From a virus: 30,955 bases of DNA. The position numbers were made by a program, and so were the translations under genes. This document shows, in pieces, positions 19,181 to 29,600 of this stretch; within the stretch, counting starts at the first letter, position 1, and each line of letters opens with the position of its first letter. The notes under the pieces are model-generated. The model was not told where the DNA came from, did not search any database, and saw only the letters and a list, made by a program, of their open reading frames with translations. The DNA is taken from positions 1-30,955 of IMG/VR virus record IMGVR_UViG_3300021961_000393; one strand, 5' to 3'.

Positions 19181-19452
19181 TGTCAATCATTGAAGGATGG
19201 GATGGTCTTCGGACAGTCGAGCCGGAGGCCAGAAGGAACGTCGAAGTAGAGCAGGACGATCTTAACCGGCTCTATCTTCGCGTATTCGGCAGCGAGGACG
19301 GGCAGAAGTTGATTAAACATCTGCGCTCGCTGACGATTGAACAGCCCACTTGGTATCCCGGCGAAGACGCTTCGCACGGCTATGCGCGAGAGGGGCAAAA
19401 CTCACTAGTGCGCGAAATCGAGCGCCGAATCGAAAAGGCAAGAAACCTATGA
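19180..19452 (+). CDS. Bbp19-like small phage protein
   Basis: Encodes 90 residues. The features LYLRVFGSEDGQKLIKHLRSLTIEQPTW, followed by GYAREGQNSLVREIERRI, fit the Bbp19 type of small protein found between portal and scaffold genes. The fold is probably helical. Its function is not established. It is translationally coupled on both sides (TAATG and ATGA). Confidence 0.7.
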   Translation: MSIIEGWDGLRTVEPEARRNVEVEQDDLNRLYLRVFGSEDGQKLIKHLRSLTIEQPTWYPGEDASHGYAREGQNSLVREIERRIEKARNL

Positions 19453-20246
19453 GCGAAACCGAAGGCTTGCTGGCCGATGCTCAGGTACAGAGCGACGATA
19501 ACCAGCAGCAGCAAGAGGAATCAATCTCTCACATTGAGCCGACCAACGAGCAGCCCGTCGATAACGTGACGGTTGCCAAGGAAGACGAAGAAGTAGATGT
19601 CGTCAGGCCGGAATGGTATCCAGAGAAGTTCTGGGGCGATGACGGGCCGGACATCGAAAATCTGGTCAAATCTTATACCGAATTGCAGAAGAAATTCTCG
19701 CAGGGCAAGCACAAGGCCCCGGAGAAATATGACGATTCTGTGTTCAAGAGCGCCAATATCCCCGACGACGATCCGCTGTATTCCACATACCGCGATTGGG
19801 CGAAGGAGAATGGCATCAGTCAGGATGCGTTTGAATCGCTCGCCTCGAAGTTCGTTGAGATCGTTGGCTCCCAGAACGAGAGCGCCAAGGTGGCCTACGA
19901 ACAGGAGTACAAGAAGCTAGGCCCCAATGCCGATGTCACCATCAAGTCGATGACGGATTGGGCGCAGGGCCTTGTTCGCAAGGGTGTGTGGAGTCCCGAT
20001 GATTTCGAGGAGTTCAAGATCATGGGCGGCACGGCGCAGGGTATCCGCGCCTTGCAGAAAATCCGCTCCTACTATGGCGATCAGCCCGTGCCCGTTGATG
20101 TTGCGCCGGTCGGCGACACGCCCTCGAAGGAAGAACTGATGGCGATGGTCGGCAAGCCGGAGTATGCGACTGATCCGGGCTATCGCGCCAAAGTCGAGAA
20201 GTTGTTTGAAAAAGTTTACGGCACCAAAGAATACTCGCCGTTTTGA
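19449..20246 (+). CDS. Capsid assembly scaffold protein
   Basis: Encodes 265 residues from ATG 19449. The N-terminal 50 residues are low-complexity and acidic (DDNQQQQEESISH), typical of disordered scaffold N-termini. The middle has PEWYPEKFWGDDGPDIENLVKSYTELQKKF, a conserved motif of T7-like scaffolds. The C-terminus carries a helical capsid-binding type end (YRAKVEKLFEKVYGTKEYSPF). Its place between portal and capsid fits. It is followed by a strong terminator. Confidence 0.85.
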   Translation: MSETEGLLADAQVQSDDNQQQQEESISHIEPTNEQPVDNVTVAKEDEEVDVVRPEWYPEKFWGDDGPDIENLVKSYTELQKKFSQGKHKAPEKYDDSVFKSANIPDDDPLYSTYRDWAKENGISQDAFESLASKFVEIVGSQNESAKVAYEQEYKKLGPNADVTIKSMTDWAQGLVRKGVWSPDDFEEFKIMGGTAQGIRALQKIRSYYGDQPVPVDVAPVGDTPSKEELMAMVGKPEYATDPGYRAKVEKLFEKVYGTKEYSPF

Positions 20247-20252
20247 TTAAAG

Positions 20253-20282
20253 AATGGGGGCATTTACAGCCCCCATTTTTTT
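20253..20282 (+). terminator. Rho-independent terminator after scaffold gene
   Basis: AATGGGGGC (20253-20261) pairs perfectly with 20269-20277 across a 7-base loop, followed by an uninterrupted T-run (20276-20282). It would separate upstream transcription from the capsid gene. Confidence 0.85.
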
Positions 20283-20295
20283 ATATATATTCCAC

Positions 20296-20325
20296 TTGAC
20301 AGACAACCGTTTTTCGGCCTGTTAA
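20296..20325 (+). promoter_or_regulatory. Promoter for the capsid gene
   Basis: A perfect -35 box TTGACA (20296-20301) stands just after the terminator. TGTTAA (20320-20325) at 18 bases is an acceptable -10. The leader to 20422 includes a structured stretch in which 20330-20340 and 20353-20361 can pair with a two-base bulge. This arrangement gives the capsid gene its own transcript. Confidence 0.55.
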
Positions 20326-20422
20326 ACCACGCTTGGGGGCGAAGCGCAATCGCCCAAGCCACGGCCCGCAAGGATAACTGTTTGGCGCATAATTTGTTCA
20401 ACCCAACGAAAGGAATATGGAA

Positions 20423-21256
20423 ATGGCTATTGGCATTTCTAACGCCTTCGTCCAGTTGTTCGATGCGGAAGTCAAGCAGGCTTATCAGGCGTCCCGCGCC
20501 CTTGCCGGTCTTGTCCGTGAGCGCAACGGTGTCGAAGGTTCGGTGGTGAAGTTCCCGAAAATCGGGAAGGGCACTGCCACCATCCGCGTTCCGCAGACTG
20601 ATGTCACCCCGCTGAACGTGTCGTACTCTCAGGTTACGGCCACGATGTCTGATTACATCGCCGCCGAATACTCTGACATCTTCAACCAGCAGAAGGTCAA
20701 CTTCGACGAGCGCCGTGAACTCGTCAAGGTTGTTGGTAACGCCATTGGCCGTCGCATGGACCAGTTGGTCATCGACGCGCTGAACTCGGCGTCCTCGCCC
20801 TCGACTGTCGGCACCGACATCGGCGGCGTTGGCACCAACATGAACCTCGCCAAGCTGCTTGCCGCCAAGAAGGCGCTGGACGCGAAGAACGTGCCGATGG
20901 ATGGCCGCGCTGTCGTGATCCACGCCAATGGTCTTGCGGCCCTGCTTGACGAAACGGAACTGACCAGCGGCGACTTCGCCACTGTGAAGGCTCTGGTTCG
21001 TGGCGAAATCGACACGTTCCTTGGGTTCAAGTTCGTGACCCTCGGTGATCGTGACGAAGGTGGTCTGCCCCTGCCCTCTACCCGCACCTGCTTTGCGTTC
21101 CATCGTGACGCGGTGGGCTTCGGTGTCGGCATGGCGCAGAAGACCGAAATCAACTATGTGCCTGAGAAGACCTCGTTCCTCGTCTCCTCGATGTTCTCGG
21201 CTGGTGCCGTTGCCATCGACGACGAGGGCATCGTCAAGATCAGCGCGACCGAGTAA
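20423..21256 (+). CDS. Major capsid protein
   Basis: Encodes 277 residues from ATG 20423, which has AAAGGA at good spacing. ATG 20417 is in frame but too close to it. The sequence AIGISNAFVQLFDAEVKQAYQ, then VVKFPKIGKGTATIRVPQTD, VNFDERRELVKVVGNAIGRRMDQLVIDAL, and a final FLVSSMFSAGAVAIDDEGIVKI is typical of HK97-fold coat proteins of podoviruses. The length is normal. Its own promoter and terminator context and even codon use fit high expression. Confidence 0.88.
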   Translation: MAIGISNAFVQLFDAEVKQAYQASRALAGLVRERNGVEGSVVKFPKIGKGTATIRVPQTDVTPLNVSYSQVTATMSDYIAAEYSDIFNQQKVNFDERRELVKVVGNAIGRRMDQLVIDALNSASSPSTVGTDIGGVGTNMNLAKLLAAKKALDAKNVPMDGRAVVIHANGLAALLDETELTSGDFATVKALVRGEIDTFLGFKFVTLGDRDEGGLPLPSTRTCFAFHRDAVGFGVGMAQKTEINYVPEKTSFLVSSMFSAGAVAIDDEGIVKISATE

Positions 21257-21270
21257 GGGGGGGAATAATC

Positions 21271-21549
21271 ATGGCATTTTCTGCTTCCGGTCTTGGCGTC
21301 GTTTCGGCCTCGAAGAAGGGTAACGCTCCGGCGATTTACACCTATCAGACCGCCGACACGATTGCCGATGTCAACACTTCGGGTTACTTCAATAGCCTGT
21401 CGGACACCCTCGCGGTGGGCGACCTGATCTATTGCGTGACCTCCACTGGTGGCACCCGCGTCAGCACGCTCACTCAGGTTCTGTCGAACTCTGGTGGCGT
21501 GGTTGACGTTGCCGATGGCACCACGCTGGCCGCGACGGACAGCGACTAG
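21271..21549 (+). CDS. Small head-decoration-like protein
   Basis: Encodes 92 residues behind AAGGGGGG. It begins MAFSASGLGVVSASKKGNAP and has a beta-rich Ser/Thr/Gly body (IYCVTSTGGTRVSTLTQVLSNSGGVVDVADGTTLAATDSD). Such small proteins directly after the coat gene are often capsid decoration or head-fibre components. No enzymatic motif is seen. The assignment is by position and composition. Confidence 0.6.
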   Translation: MAFSASGLGVVSASKKGNAPAIYTYQTADTIADVNTSGYFNSLSDTLAVGDLIYCVTSTGGTRVSTLTQVLSNSGGVVDVADGTTLAATDSD

Positions 21550-21558
21550 TTGAGTACC

Positions 21559-21583
21559 GGGGCGGCGTCAAAAGCGCCGCCCC
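21559..21583 (+). terminator. GC-rich hairpin after capsid/decoration pair
   Basis: GGGGCGGCG (21559-21567) pairs perfectly with 21575-21583 across a 7-base loop. No T-run follows, so it may slow but not end transcription. It could protect the capsid mRNA 3' end and reduce expression of the tail genes. Confidence 0.6.
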
Positions 21584-21604
21584 GCCCTCAATAGAGGAAA
21601 TCAA

Positions 21605-22219
21605 ATGGCCGCTGGCGATACCAAACTTTCGATCTGCAACGACGCGCTGATTATGCTTGGCGCGTCAACTCTTTCCAGCTTTGCCGATGGAACCGATGAG
21701 GCTCAGGTCGCAGACCGGCTTTATGACGACGTTCTCGGCCTTATCCTGATGCAGTATCCGTACAGTTGGTCCGTTCGCAAGGTCAAGCTGGCGCAGCTTG
21801 CCGATGCGCCGATCAACGAGTGGAAGTATAAGTACCAGCTTCCCGGCGACATCCTTGGCAATCCGAAGGCCGTGTTTATCACGAGTTCCGTTGGCGGGTT
21901 GCCGATGCGCGACTTTGAAATTTACGCCGCTGGTCTTTACACGAATTATGAAAGTGTGTGGATCGACTACCAGTACCAGCCAGACGAGGCGTTCTTCCCG
22001 CCGTATTTCGTGAAGCTGCTTCGCACGGCTCTGGCGGCTGAGTTTGCCGAGCCGATTACGGATCAGCTTACGAAGGGCGACTATTATCACAAGATGGCTT
22101 TTGGGTCGCCGAGCGAGAATATGCGCGGCGGTCTTGTCAGAGTTGCGATGAACATTGATGGCGTAGATCGTCCGCCGCAGAACATTCTTGACTTCCCGCT
22201 TACGGATGTCCGTGGATGA
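21605..22219 (+). CDS. Tail tubular protein A, T7 gp11-like
   Basis: Encodes 204 residues behind AGAGGAA. The N-terminal SICNDALIMLGASTLSSFADGTDEAQVADRLYDDVLGLIL, followed by YPYSWSVRKVKLAQL, is the standard start of the gatekeeper or tail tubular A family. It forms the upper ring of the short tail under the portal. It is coupled to the next gene by ATGA. Confidence 0.88.
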   Translation: MAAGDTKLSICNDALIMLGASTLSSFADGTDEAQVADRLYDDVLGLILMQYPYSWSVRKVKLAQLADAPINEWKYKYQLPGDILGNPKAVFITSSVGGLPMRDFEIYAAGLYTNYESVWIDYQYQPDEAFFPPYFVKLLRTALAAEFAEPITDQLTKGDYYHKMAFGSPSENMRGGLVRVAMNIDGVDRPPQNILDFPLTDVRG

Positions 22220-24423
22220 GCCGAATCATTCAGATTCAGAATGACTTTACGTCAGGCGAGCTTGACCCGAAGCTGCTGGCGCGGACGGATTTGAAGCAAT
22301 ACAAATCCGGCCTGTCTGTTGCGCGGAATGTTTCGATTCAGCCGCAGGGTGGCGCGAAGCGCCGCGATGGAACCAAGTTCATCTACCAGCTTGACTCTGG
22401 CGCTGGCACCGCTGTGCGAATGGTGCCGTTTGAGTTTTCTACGGCGGACAGCTATATGCTCGTTTTCACGCCGGGAAAGATGTACGTCTTCAAGAATGGC
22501 GCTGTCGTTCCAAACATCAATGGTTCCGGCAACGACTATCTAACCGTCGCATCAATTACGTCTGCAATTATCCCAGAGATGAACTGGGTTCAGAGCGCCG
22601 ATACCGTCATCATTGTCCACGAGGACTTGCCGCCATTAAAGATCGTTCGCGGCGGCACGGACGCGACTTGGACGGCCAGCACAATCGTTTTCGATTTTAC
22701 GCCGCGATATTCATTCGTGTCAGATCAGCACAATCCGAATTATACCATCACCCCGTCAGCCGCCAGCGGTAATGTTACCATAACGGCGTCTGGCGCGACG
22801 ACGGATACAGGGTCCGCACAGGGTGGTTCCTCAAATACCATTATTCTAAAGAACGCAACCAGCTTTACGACTGACGATCAGCCGAATGGTATGTATATCA
22901 AGATTACGTCTGGAACCGGCTCTGGGCAGACGAGGCACATCCACGATTATGTTGCTTCCACAAAAACGGCTACCGTCTATCCGGCTTGGGATACCGCCCC
23001 AAACGCAACGTCTAATTATGGCATCAATCCGTTTGAGGAAATGATTGTCGATCAGTATATCGAACTTACAAACGGGTTTGGTCGAGCGCGTATCATCGAG
23101 TGGGTTAGCCACACGGTAGTCAAGGCGTACGTTGAAACCCCATTCTTTGATACATCCGCCGTGTCAGCCGGTGACTTCAGAACGGAACATGGATATGAGG
23201 AGGCGTGGTCGGCAACCCGTGGCTATCCTCGCTCCGTTACGTTCCACGAGGGCAGGCTTTTCTTTGGCGGCTCCAAGGCACTTCCGTCAACCCTTTGGGG
23301 TTCTCACGTTTCTGGCTTCTTCGACTTCTCGTCAAAGGAAGGACTTGATGACGACGGCGTTTCCGCCACGCTAGACACCGGCACGTTCAACGCCATCGTG
23401 GACATTTACAGCGGCAGGCATCTTCAGGTATTCACGACCGGCGCTGAGTTCTATGTGCCGCAATCGCTCGATGAGCCGATCACGCCGAGCAACTTTATCG
23501 TTAAGCAGCAGACGGCCTATGGCTCAAAGCCGGGTATCCGCCTTCAGAACGTAGAAGGATCGACGCTGTTCATTCAGCGTCAGGGCAAGGCGTTGCAGGA
23601 GTTTGTCTATACCGACACGCAGAACGCCTATACGTCTGCGAAGATTTCGCTTCTGTCCTCGCATCTTCTGAAGACCCCGGTTGAGATGGCTATGCGCGTT
23701 GCGACCAGCACCGATGAGGGCGACAGGCTTTTGATCCTGAATGAAGGCGACGGCTCGATTGCTTGCTACACACTGCTGAAGTCGCAGAATGTCATTGCGC
23801 CGTCAGAGTGGACGACGGACGGCCTGTTCCTGAATGTGGGCGTTGATGTCGATGACATCTATTGCGTCACCAAACGCACCATTAACAGCGTGGATGTTTA
23901 TTATGTGGAACTTTTCGATGCTGAAATCAACCTTGATTGCGCCAAGTCTGGCGGCGCTGCGTCGTCTGTGGCAATGGCTCACCTCGAAGGCGAAACAGTT
24001 AAAATCATTCGTGACGGGGTTGTGGAGCCGGATCAAACAGTTCCTTCCAGTCCGTACACGGTAACATTCGCCAGCCCGGCGACGGCAAGTTATCAGGTCG
24101 GCCTGAACTTCACGCCGCAGATCAAGACGCTTCCTGTTGAGCCGGGCCTTCCGTCTGGTTCGATAAAGGGATTCAAGAAGCGTATCTTCGAGGTCAACGC
24201 GCAGCTTTATGCGACTCAGGCGCTGACGATTAACGGCAAGGAAGTTCCGTTCCGGCGCTTTGGACCGAGCGTCCTTGACGATGACATTGACGAGTTCACC
24301 GGCATCAAAACATTGCACGGAATCCTTGGCTATAGTTATGATGGTCAAATCACCATCGGCCAGAGCGTTCCGCTGAAGATGACGGTTCTTGGTTTAGATT
24401 TCAAATTAAGCACGGGGCAGTAA
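22216..24423 (+). CDS. Tail tubular protein B (nozzle), T7 gp12-like
   Basis: Encodes 735 residues. It begins with SRIIQIQNDFTSGELDPKLLARTDLKQYKSGL and VSIQPQGGAKRRDGTKFIY, the typical start of tail nozzle proteins. The body is beta-rich throughout and includes YPRSVTFHEGRLFFGGSKALPSTLWGS. It forms the tail nozzle together with tail tubular protein A. The length is normal. No interruption is seen. Confidence 0.88.
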   Translation: MSRIIQIQNDFTSGELDPKLLARTDLKQYKSGLSVARNVSIQPQGGAKRRDGTKFIYQLDSGAGTAVRMVPFEFSTADSYMLVFTPGKMYVFKNGAVVPNINGSGNDYLTVASITSAIIPEMNWVQSADTVIIVHEDLPPLKIVRGGTDATWTASTIVFDFTPRYSFVSDQHNPNYTITPSAASGNVTITASGATTDTGSAQGGSSNTIILKNATSFTTDDQPNGMYIKITSGTGSGQTRHIHDYVASTKTATVYPAWDTAPNATSNYGINPFEEMIVDQYIELTNGFGRARIIEWVSHTVVKAYVETPFFDTSAVSAGDFRTEHGYEEAWSATRGYPRSVTFHEGRLFFGGSKALPSTLWGSHVSGFFDFSSKEGLDDDGVSATLDTGTFNAIVDIYSGRHLQVFTTGAEFYVPQSLDEPITPSNFIVKQQTAYGSKPGIRLQNVEGSTLFIQRQGKALQEFVYTDTQNAYTSAKISLLSSHLLKTPVEMAMRVATSTDEGDRLLILNEGDGSIACYTLLKSQNVIAPSEWTTDGLFLNVGVDVDDIYCVTKRTINSVDVYYVELFDAEINLDCAKSGGAASSVAMAHLEGETVKIIRDGVVEPDQTVPSSPYTVTFASPATASYQVGLNFTPQIKTLPVEPGLPSGSIKGFKKRIFEVNAQLYATQALTINGKEVPFRRFGPSVLDDDIDEFTGIKTLHGILGYSYDGQITIGQSVPLKMTVLGLDFKLSTGQ

Positions 24424-24424
24424 T

Positions 24425-24934
24425 ATGGCGGCTGAAGCAGCACTAGCAATGGCCGCAGTGTCGGCGGTTGGTTCCGTATCTGGCGGGTACGCGCAGGCAA
24501 AGGGTCTGGCGCAACAGGCTGCTTTCACCAAGCAGCAGGCTCGCTCTGAGGCACTTAAATACAAACAGCAGGGCGTGGCGGTGCTGGATAATATTCTCAA
24601 GACGCAGGCGTCAATTGTTGCGGCTGCTGGGGCCGGTGGTATTGATCCGTATTCCGGCTCTCCTTTATTTATTTCGCAACAGGCGCTCGCCAAGGGCGCT
24701 GGTGAATTTTACCTTTCGGAAGACGGGCAAATTATATCAACCCGCACTGGCGATCTGAAGGCGCAGCAGCTTATGGCTCAGGGCAAGCAGGCGATTATGG
24801 GCGGATGGACAAGCGCCGCGACAACGCTTGCGTCTGCCGGGTTCTCATATGCCAGACTTGGCGCTGCGCCGAGCGGTGGTCTAACGGCCTCATATGCTGA
24901 CCTATCCTCAAACCCGCCGTGGTTTGTGGAGTAG
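24425..24934 (+). CDS. Internal virion protein, T7 gp14-like
   Basis: Encodes 169 residues from ATG 24425, one base after the nozzle stop. The N-terminus is hydrophobic, Ala/Gly-rich (AAVSAVGSVSGGYAQAKGLA), and leads into a helix (FTKQQARSEALKYKQQGVAVLDNILKTQ). AAGAGGIDPYSGSPL is in the centre. These match the small ejection protein of T7-like phages, which inserts in the outer membrane at infection. The C-terminal GGWTSAATTLASAGFSYA is also hydrophobic. Confidence 0.75.
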   Translation: MAAEAALAMAAVSAVGSVSGGYAQAKGLAQQAAFTKQQARSEALKYKQQGVAVLDNILKTQASIVAAAGAGGIDPYSGSPLFISQQALAKGAGEFYLSEDGQIISTRTGDLKAQQLMAQGKQAIMGGWTSAATTLASAGFSYARLGAAPSGGLTASYADLSSNPPWFVE

Positions 24935-24937
24935 CAA

Positions 24938-26689
24938 ATGGCTGAGAAACTCCCTCGTTACCGCCCACTCGGAGTTGGGATTCCTTCAATCCCAACGGTT
25001 GATTATGCTGCGACCGGCGCAATGTCTGCGCGTGGGCTTCAAAGTATGTCCGCTGCGCTCGATAGAATATCTCAATTTGCTTTCAAAGAAGCTGGCGAGC
25101 AGGCCAAGCTTGCGGGTGAGGAATATGGCGCGTCTAACGCTCCCACCAGAGAGCAGCTTGATGAGATGGTCGCTGGCGGAGAGCAGATACAGCCAGTGGG
25201 CGGAACTTTTACTATTTTTGACAGGGCCGCTAGGAAGGCAAGCTTAGACGCCATAAGCAACGATCTTGGGGTTCTTGCAAAAGAGAAAATCCAAGCGATC
25301 ACACTCAATGCAGAAAATAAAGTTATTTCTGTCTCTCAGATGCAGCAAGAGATTGAGGGCGTCGTTGACGGAATCTCATCTTCTCTTTCACAGCAAAGTC
25401 CGGCAGAAGCTAGATCGCTCCGAGCGGCTCTTGCCCTATATGGCAACAATGCCATAACCGCACAGGCCAAGAAAGCAATCAAGGAACAGAATGATCGCGC
25501 AATTGTGATGGCTATCACAAACGCACAATTGAACCTTGAGGCCATTAACAATCACGAAGATTCTTTTGATACCAATGGTAATGTCGTTAGATTGGAGTCT
25601 AAGGTTGCTGCTGCAATAAATAACGGAATGAAAGCTATTCTTTCTGCGCCCGGCGTAACGACAGAACAGGTGCTGAGTTATAGAAATAGAGCATTTGATG
25701 CAGTAAAGAGCATGGGCGTTTCTGAGGCGCTTCGGCTGAACGCTGGAGAGATGTCGCCCAGTGACAAGATCAATCTGTCGCTTGGCATTATCCCGAAAGG
25801 CTCAAAGCTAGAGCGCATTTACAATATGCTTGATGCGCCACGGCAGGCGGATTTGCAAAAGGAAATCAGGTCGGCGATCTCCGGCCAACAGAGCGCGCTT
25901 TCTGCGGAAGAGCGTGATGTTGCCGACAGGATACGGCGCGGCGGGGAAGCCAGACTTGCATCTATATACGGCGGAACCTATCAAAACCCGTCAACACTCC
26001 TTACGACAAATTATATTTTTCGCGTTGATAAAACACGGAGCGTCAGCCGGATCGGCGTTGATCTCTTGCGGTATGAGGCGAACCCGGAAACTTCACCATC
26101 TGGAGGAGCAAATGAATTTGATTATGTGAAGTCTCTAGAGGATAGGATATATGAACGCAATCCTATGGCACAAGAAATGATTGCCCGTGCCAGACTTTCT
26201 GGGGACATTTCGCGCGAGAAGGCTGCGGCGCTGCTTCAACTAAATGAGACTGTTATTTCTGAGGCGATTGACCAGAAAAAAGAAACAATCGACAGAGAGC
26301 GGTCTAGAGTTAGGGAGATGATTGGCGCAAATTATGACAAAAGTTTTCTTAGTGGCCCAACTGGCGAGTCACAAGAAATTGCCGCTAGGGTCGGGAGCGC
26401 CACCGATGAATTCAATAAAAGGGTGTTTAAGAACGGTGAACCCGCTTCAAAGGTCGCGGATGACATTGTTAGTCGGTACATGAAGGAAGTTAAGTTTGGT
26501 CCGCCGCCGCCATCATTGACTATTGGCGGGGTTAGTTACGTGCCAAAATCGAAAGATGCAATAAAAAGGGTCGGTGAACTAATAAAACAAAAACAATCAA
26601 GTAATGCCATGAGCGCATATGACGTTCGCGCAGCAACGATGTTGCTTTTGAGATGGGAAAGATACAACGCCTCTCAGGAAGGTAAATAA
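24938..26689 (+). CDS. Internal virion protein, T7 gp15-like
   Basis: Encodes 583 residues from ATG 24938. It begins MAEKLPRYRPLGVGIPSIPTVDYAATGAMSARGLQSMSAALDRI, a common start for phage internal virion or tail-core proteins. The rest is predominantly helical with many Gln, Ala and Lys and no recognised enzyme motif. It lies between the small gp14-like and large gp16-like proteins, the conserved ejection-protein order. Codon use is noticeably more AT-rich than in the head genes. Confidence 0.75.
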   Translation: MAEKLPRYRPLGVGIPSIPTVDYAATGAMSARGLQSMSAALDRISQFAFKEAGEQAKLAGEEYGASNAPTREQLDEMVAGGEQIQPVGGTFTIFDRAARKASLDAISNDLGVLAKEKIQAITLNAENKVISVSQMQQEIEGVVDGISSSLSQQSPAEARSLRAALALYGNNAITAQAKKAIKEQNDRAIVMAITNAQLNLEAINNHEDSFDTNGNVVRLESKVAAAINNGMKAILSAPGVTTEQVLSYRNRAFDAVKSMGVSEALRLNAGEMSPSDKINLSLGIIPKGSKLERIYNMLDAPRQADLQKEIRSAISGQQSALSAEERDVADRIRRGGEARLASIYGGTYQNPSTLLTTNYIFRVDKTRSVSRIGVDLLRYEANPETSPSGGANEFDYVKSLEDRIYERNPMAQEMIARARLSGDISREKAAALLQLNETVISEAIDQKKETIDRERSRVREMIGANYDKSFLSGPTGESQEIAARVGSATDEFNKRVFKNGEPASKVADDIVSRYMKEVKFGPPPPSLTIGGVSYVPKSKDAIKRVGELIKQKQSSNAMSAYDVRAATMLLLRWERYNASQEGK

Positions 26690-26690
26690 G

Positions 26691-29600
26691 ATGTCTGAGA
26701 TTTCATTCAGCACCAATGATGCCGCAGCGGCTTATGAGGCAGAAAAGAGCAAGCAGGATACGCCTGACCTTGACGAGATCATCGCAAGAAACTCCGCTGA
26801 AACAAAAGATGACGTTAAGTTAACCCCCGAACCTGAAGCGGATTATCTCGGTTCCATCTTTGCGCCCGCCGGTAGAGTCATCAAAGGCACCGTCGCTGAC
26901 GTTGCCGGTGGTGTTGTGGAGTCACCGAAGTCGGCCCTGCGCGGCGTTACCGCTGGCGCTGCTGAGTTTATCAAGTCGATCAATGAACTCGGCGACTGGC
27001 TGGACACCAAGATTCCGTTGGGCAGAATTTCAATCGGCGAAGGTGATGGCGGTACAAACGACGCCTTGGCCGCAGCGTCAGATACGCTGTACGGGCTGCG
27101 AAATATGTTTCAGCAGGGCGAAACAAACACCGGGAAGATTGTTGAGGGCATTGCCCAATTCCTTGGATCGGCGGGCATCTCTGGCAAGGTTACAAAAGCC
27201 CTTGGCGTCCCGCCCGGAGTTTACAAGAGAATTATTGATGGGTTCCTTGGGGGTGCCACTGGATTCGACCCGAATGATCCGCGTCTGAGCAATACCCTCA
27301 ACGAACTGCTGCCAAACCCAGTCGCGGAATTTTTGATGGCCGAAAAGGAAGATCCGGCCCTGCTGGGTCGCCTCAAGTCTGGCATTGAGAACGCCGGTCT
27401 CGGTGTTGTTGCAGAGGCTGTAATAGGCGGGGTTAGGGTACTGAGGTCGGCGCTCAAGTCTGGGGATCAGGTTGTCCCCAAAGAATACTACGGCCCAGCA
27501 GATTTTGAATCCGGCGTCAAAGTTCGCGTAAGCGGGCAGGATGATGTGTGGTCAATCGCGTCAAGGGACGGCGATAATGTAACCGTCACCCGCAAATTGC
27601 CCGATGGGTCGGAGCAGAAGAAGACCGTCGCTCAGAAAGATCTTGATGTTCTTGCCGGTCAAGAAAAGATGCCGAAGATGCCGGAGCCGGAAGCGCCATC
27701 CGGGCCTGCCGTCGCTGTCAACGACAATCTGAAATTCCAGCAGCAGGCTAGACAGTATTTGTCCGGCGAGATACCAGACTCTCCCATTAAGGTGAATATC
27801 GAGAAGTTTGAGGGGCCGGACCAGATTAAAGAGGAAATTGCGAAGCTGTCCAAACTTCTTCCTGAAGACAAGGTTATTTCGCAGGAAGATACACTGAAGC
27901 AGGCAACCGAACTTGGCATATCGCCGGAAGAATTTGCAAATGGCATTAGCGGTCAGATTTTTGATCGCCGGCAGATTGCCGCTGGCTGGATGATGGTCCG
28001 TTCATCGACAGAAAATCTGATCTCGTTGGCGCAGAAGGCCAAAGCCACACGCTCCCCGGAAGATGTGGCGCGTTTCAATGCGGCGTTCCAGTTGACCCAC
28101 GCCATCATGCTTCAGGTCAAGGGTCAATCCTCAGAAATCGCTCGCGCCCTTAACATTCATAAGGCGCTCCGTCGCAAGGATGCTGGTATGCTTGACGCCC
28201 TTGAGGCGATCAACGCAGAGATGGGCGGTAGCGCACCATCAATCAAGATTGCTTCTATGGTTGCCGACCTGAAAGACCCATCCGCCGGTATGGCCTTCAT
28301 TAAGCAGACGGCAAAAGCGAAGAACGGTGACGGAATTCTTTTTGCGTATTCCAATGTCCTGATGTCAAACCCAGCTACGCAGGTTGTGAACATTGCCGAC
28401 ACATTCGCATCAACTCTTTGGCGGGTTCCAGAGACTTGGGCGGCGTCCAAGATTTCGTCTGATGTTGCCGAAGGCGAGGCCACCGCCCTTCTTTTCGGGC
28501 TGTTCTCTGGCGTTCGCGGGGGGATTCGATACGCCGCGAGAACAATCAAGACCGGAAAGGAAACTTTTGCGCCTAGCGGCGCTATAGAAATTCCCGGCAG
28601 GCAAAATATTGTAGCCACGGAACTTGGCGCGATAAATGATAATCGCAGATTTGCTGATTACCTGAAGATGGCATTGCCGACAAACTTGTCGAAGGCCGGA
28701 GATCAATTACTAAAGGTCATCAATTACCAAGGCGCTCGCCATCAACTTGCTTATCGCCATGCCGTTAATGACATGGGGCTTTCTGGCGCGGAGGCCAGAG
28801 ACTACGCCGCCAAGGTTTTGCGCGATGCGCCAGATTGGCTTGAAAGCCAAGCGGTTGATGAGGCCATTAAGGGGACTTACAATGAGCCGCTAAAAGGCGC
28901 TGCCGCTATGGTGTCTAACGCAATCAACAGAATGGCAGTGCCAGTTCCGGGGGTGGACTTATCTGTGCCTTTTGGCAGAATTGCCATAGCCGTATTCATC
29001 CGCACCCCATACAACATCCTTAGGTGGACAATGAGCCGCACTCCGATGGCGTTCCTTGCTCCATCCGTGAGAGAAGACATTATGGCGGGTGGCGCTCGTC
29101 GCGCCACCGCTCTTGGAAGAATTGCCACCGGCACCGCCTTCATGGCGACCCTTTCCGATGCCGTTATGTCTGGATCAATAACAGGCGCCGGACCAAGCGA
29201 TCCCCGCGTCAGGGCAAGAATGTTTGAAATGGGATGGCGACCGTATTCCATAAAATGGAATGGCAAGTATTACTCGTACAATAGGTCTGCCACAATCGGC
29301 GGCCTCATCGGCATCGCCGCAGACGCCACGGAAATGATAGGCGGTGTTTATGCAAGAGAGAAGAATACAATCAATATTGACGGAACGCCCGTTGAAGACA
29401 GCGCGTTTGCCGCTGTTGTGGTCCCGTTTGCTGGCGCTCTGATTAACAAGCGTTATATGCAGCAGTTCGCAAATCTTATTGAGGCGCTCGGAGACCCGCG
29501 CAGATATGGCGATGGATACGGTGAGGCGCTAGTAAAGTCTTGGGTTCCGGCAGTAGTTGGCGCGGTCGAAAGGGCAGTTGACCCGCAGATCAGGATTGCA

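Noticed and set aside
18470-19186. Minus-strand open frame of 238 codons
   Set aside because: It is antisense to the portal gene and made mostly of Leu/Arg/His from the opposite strand. No start signal is visible.
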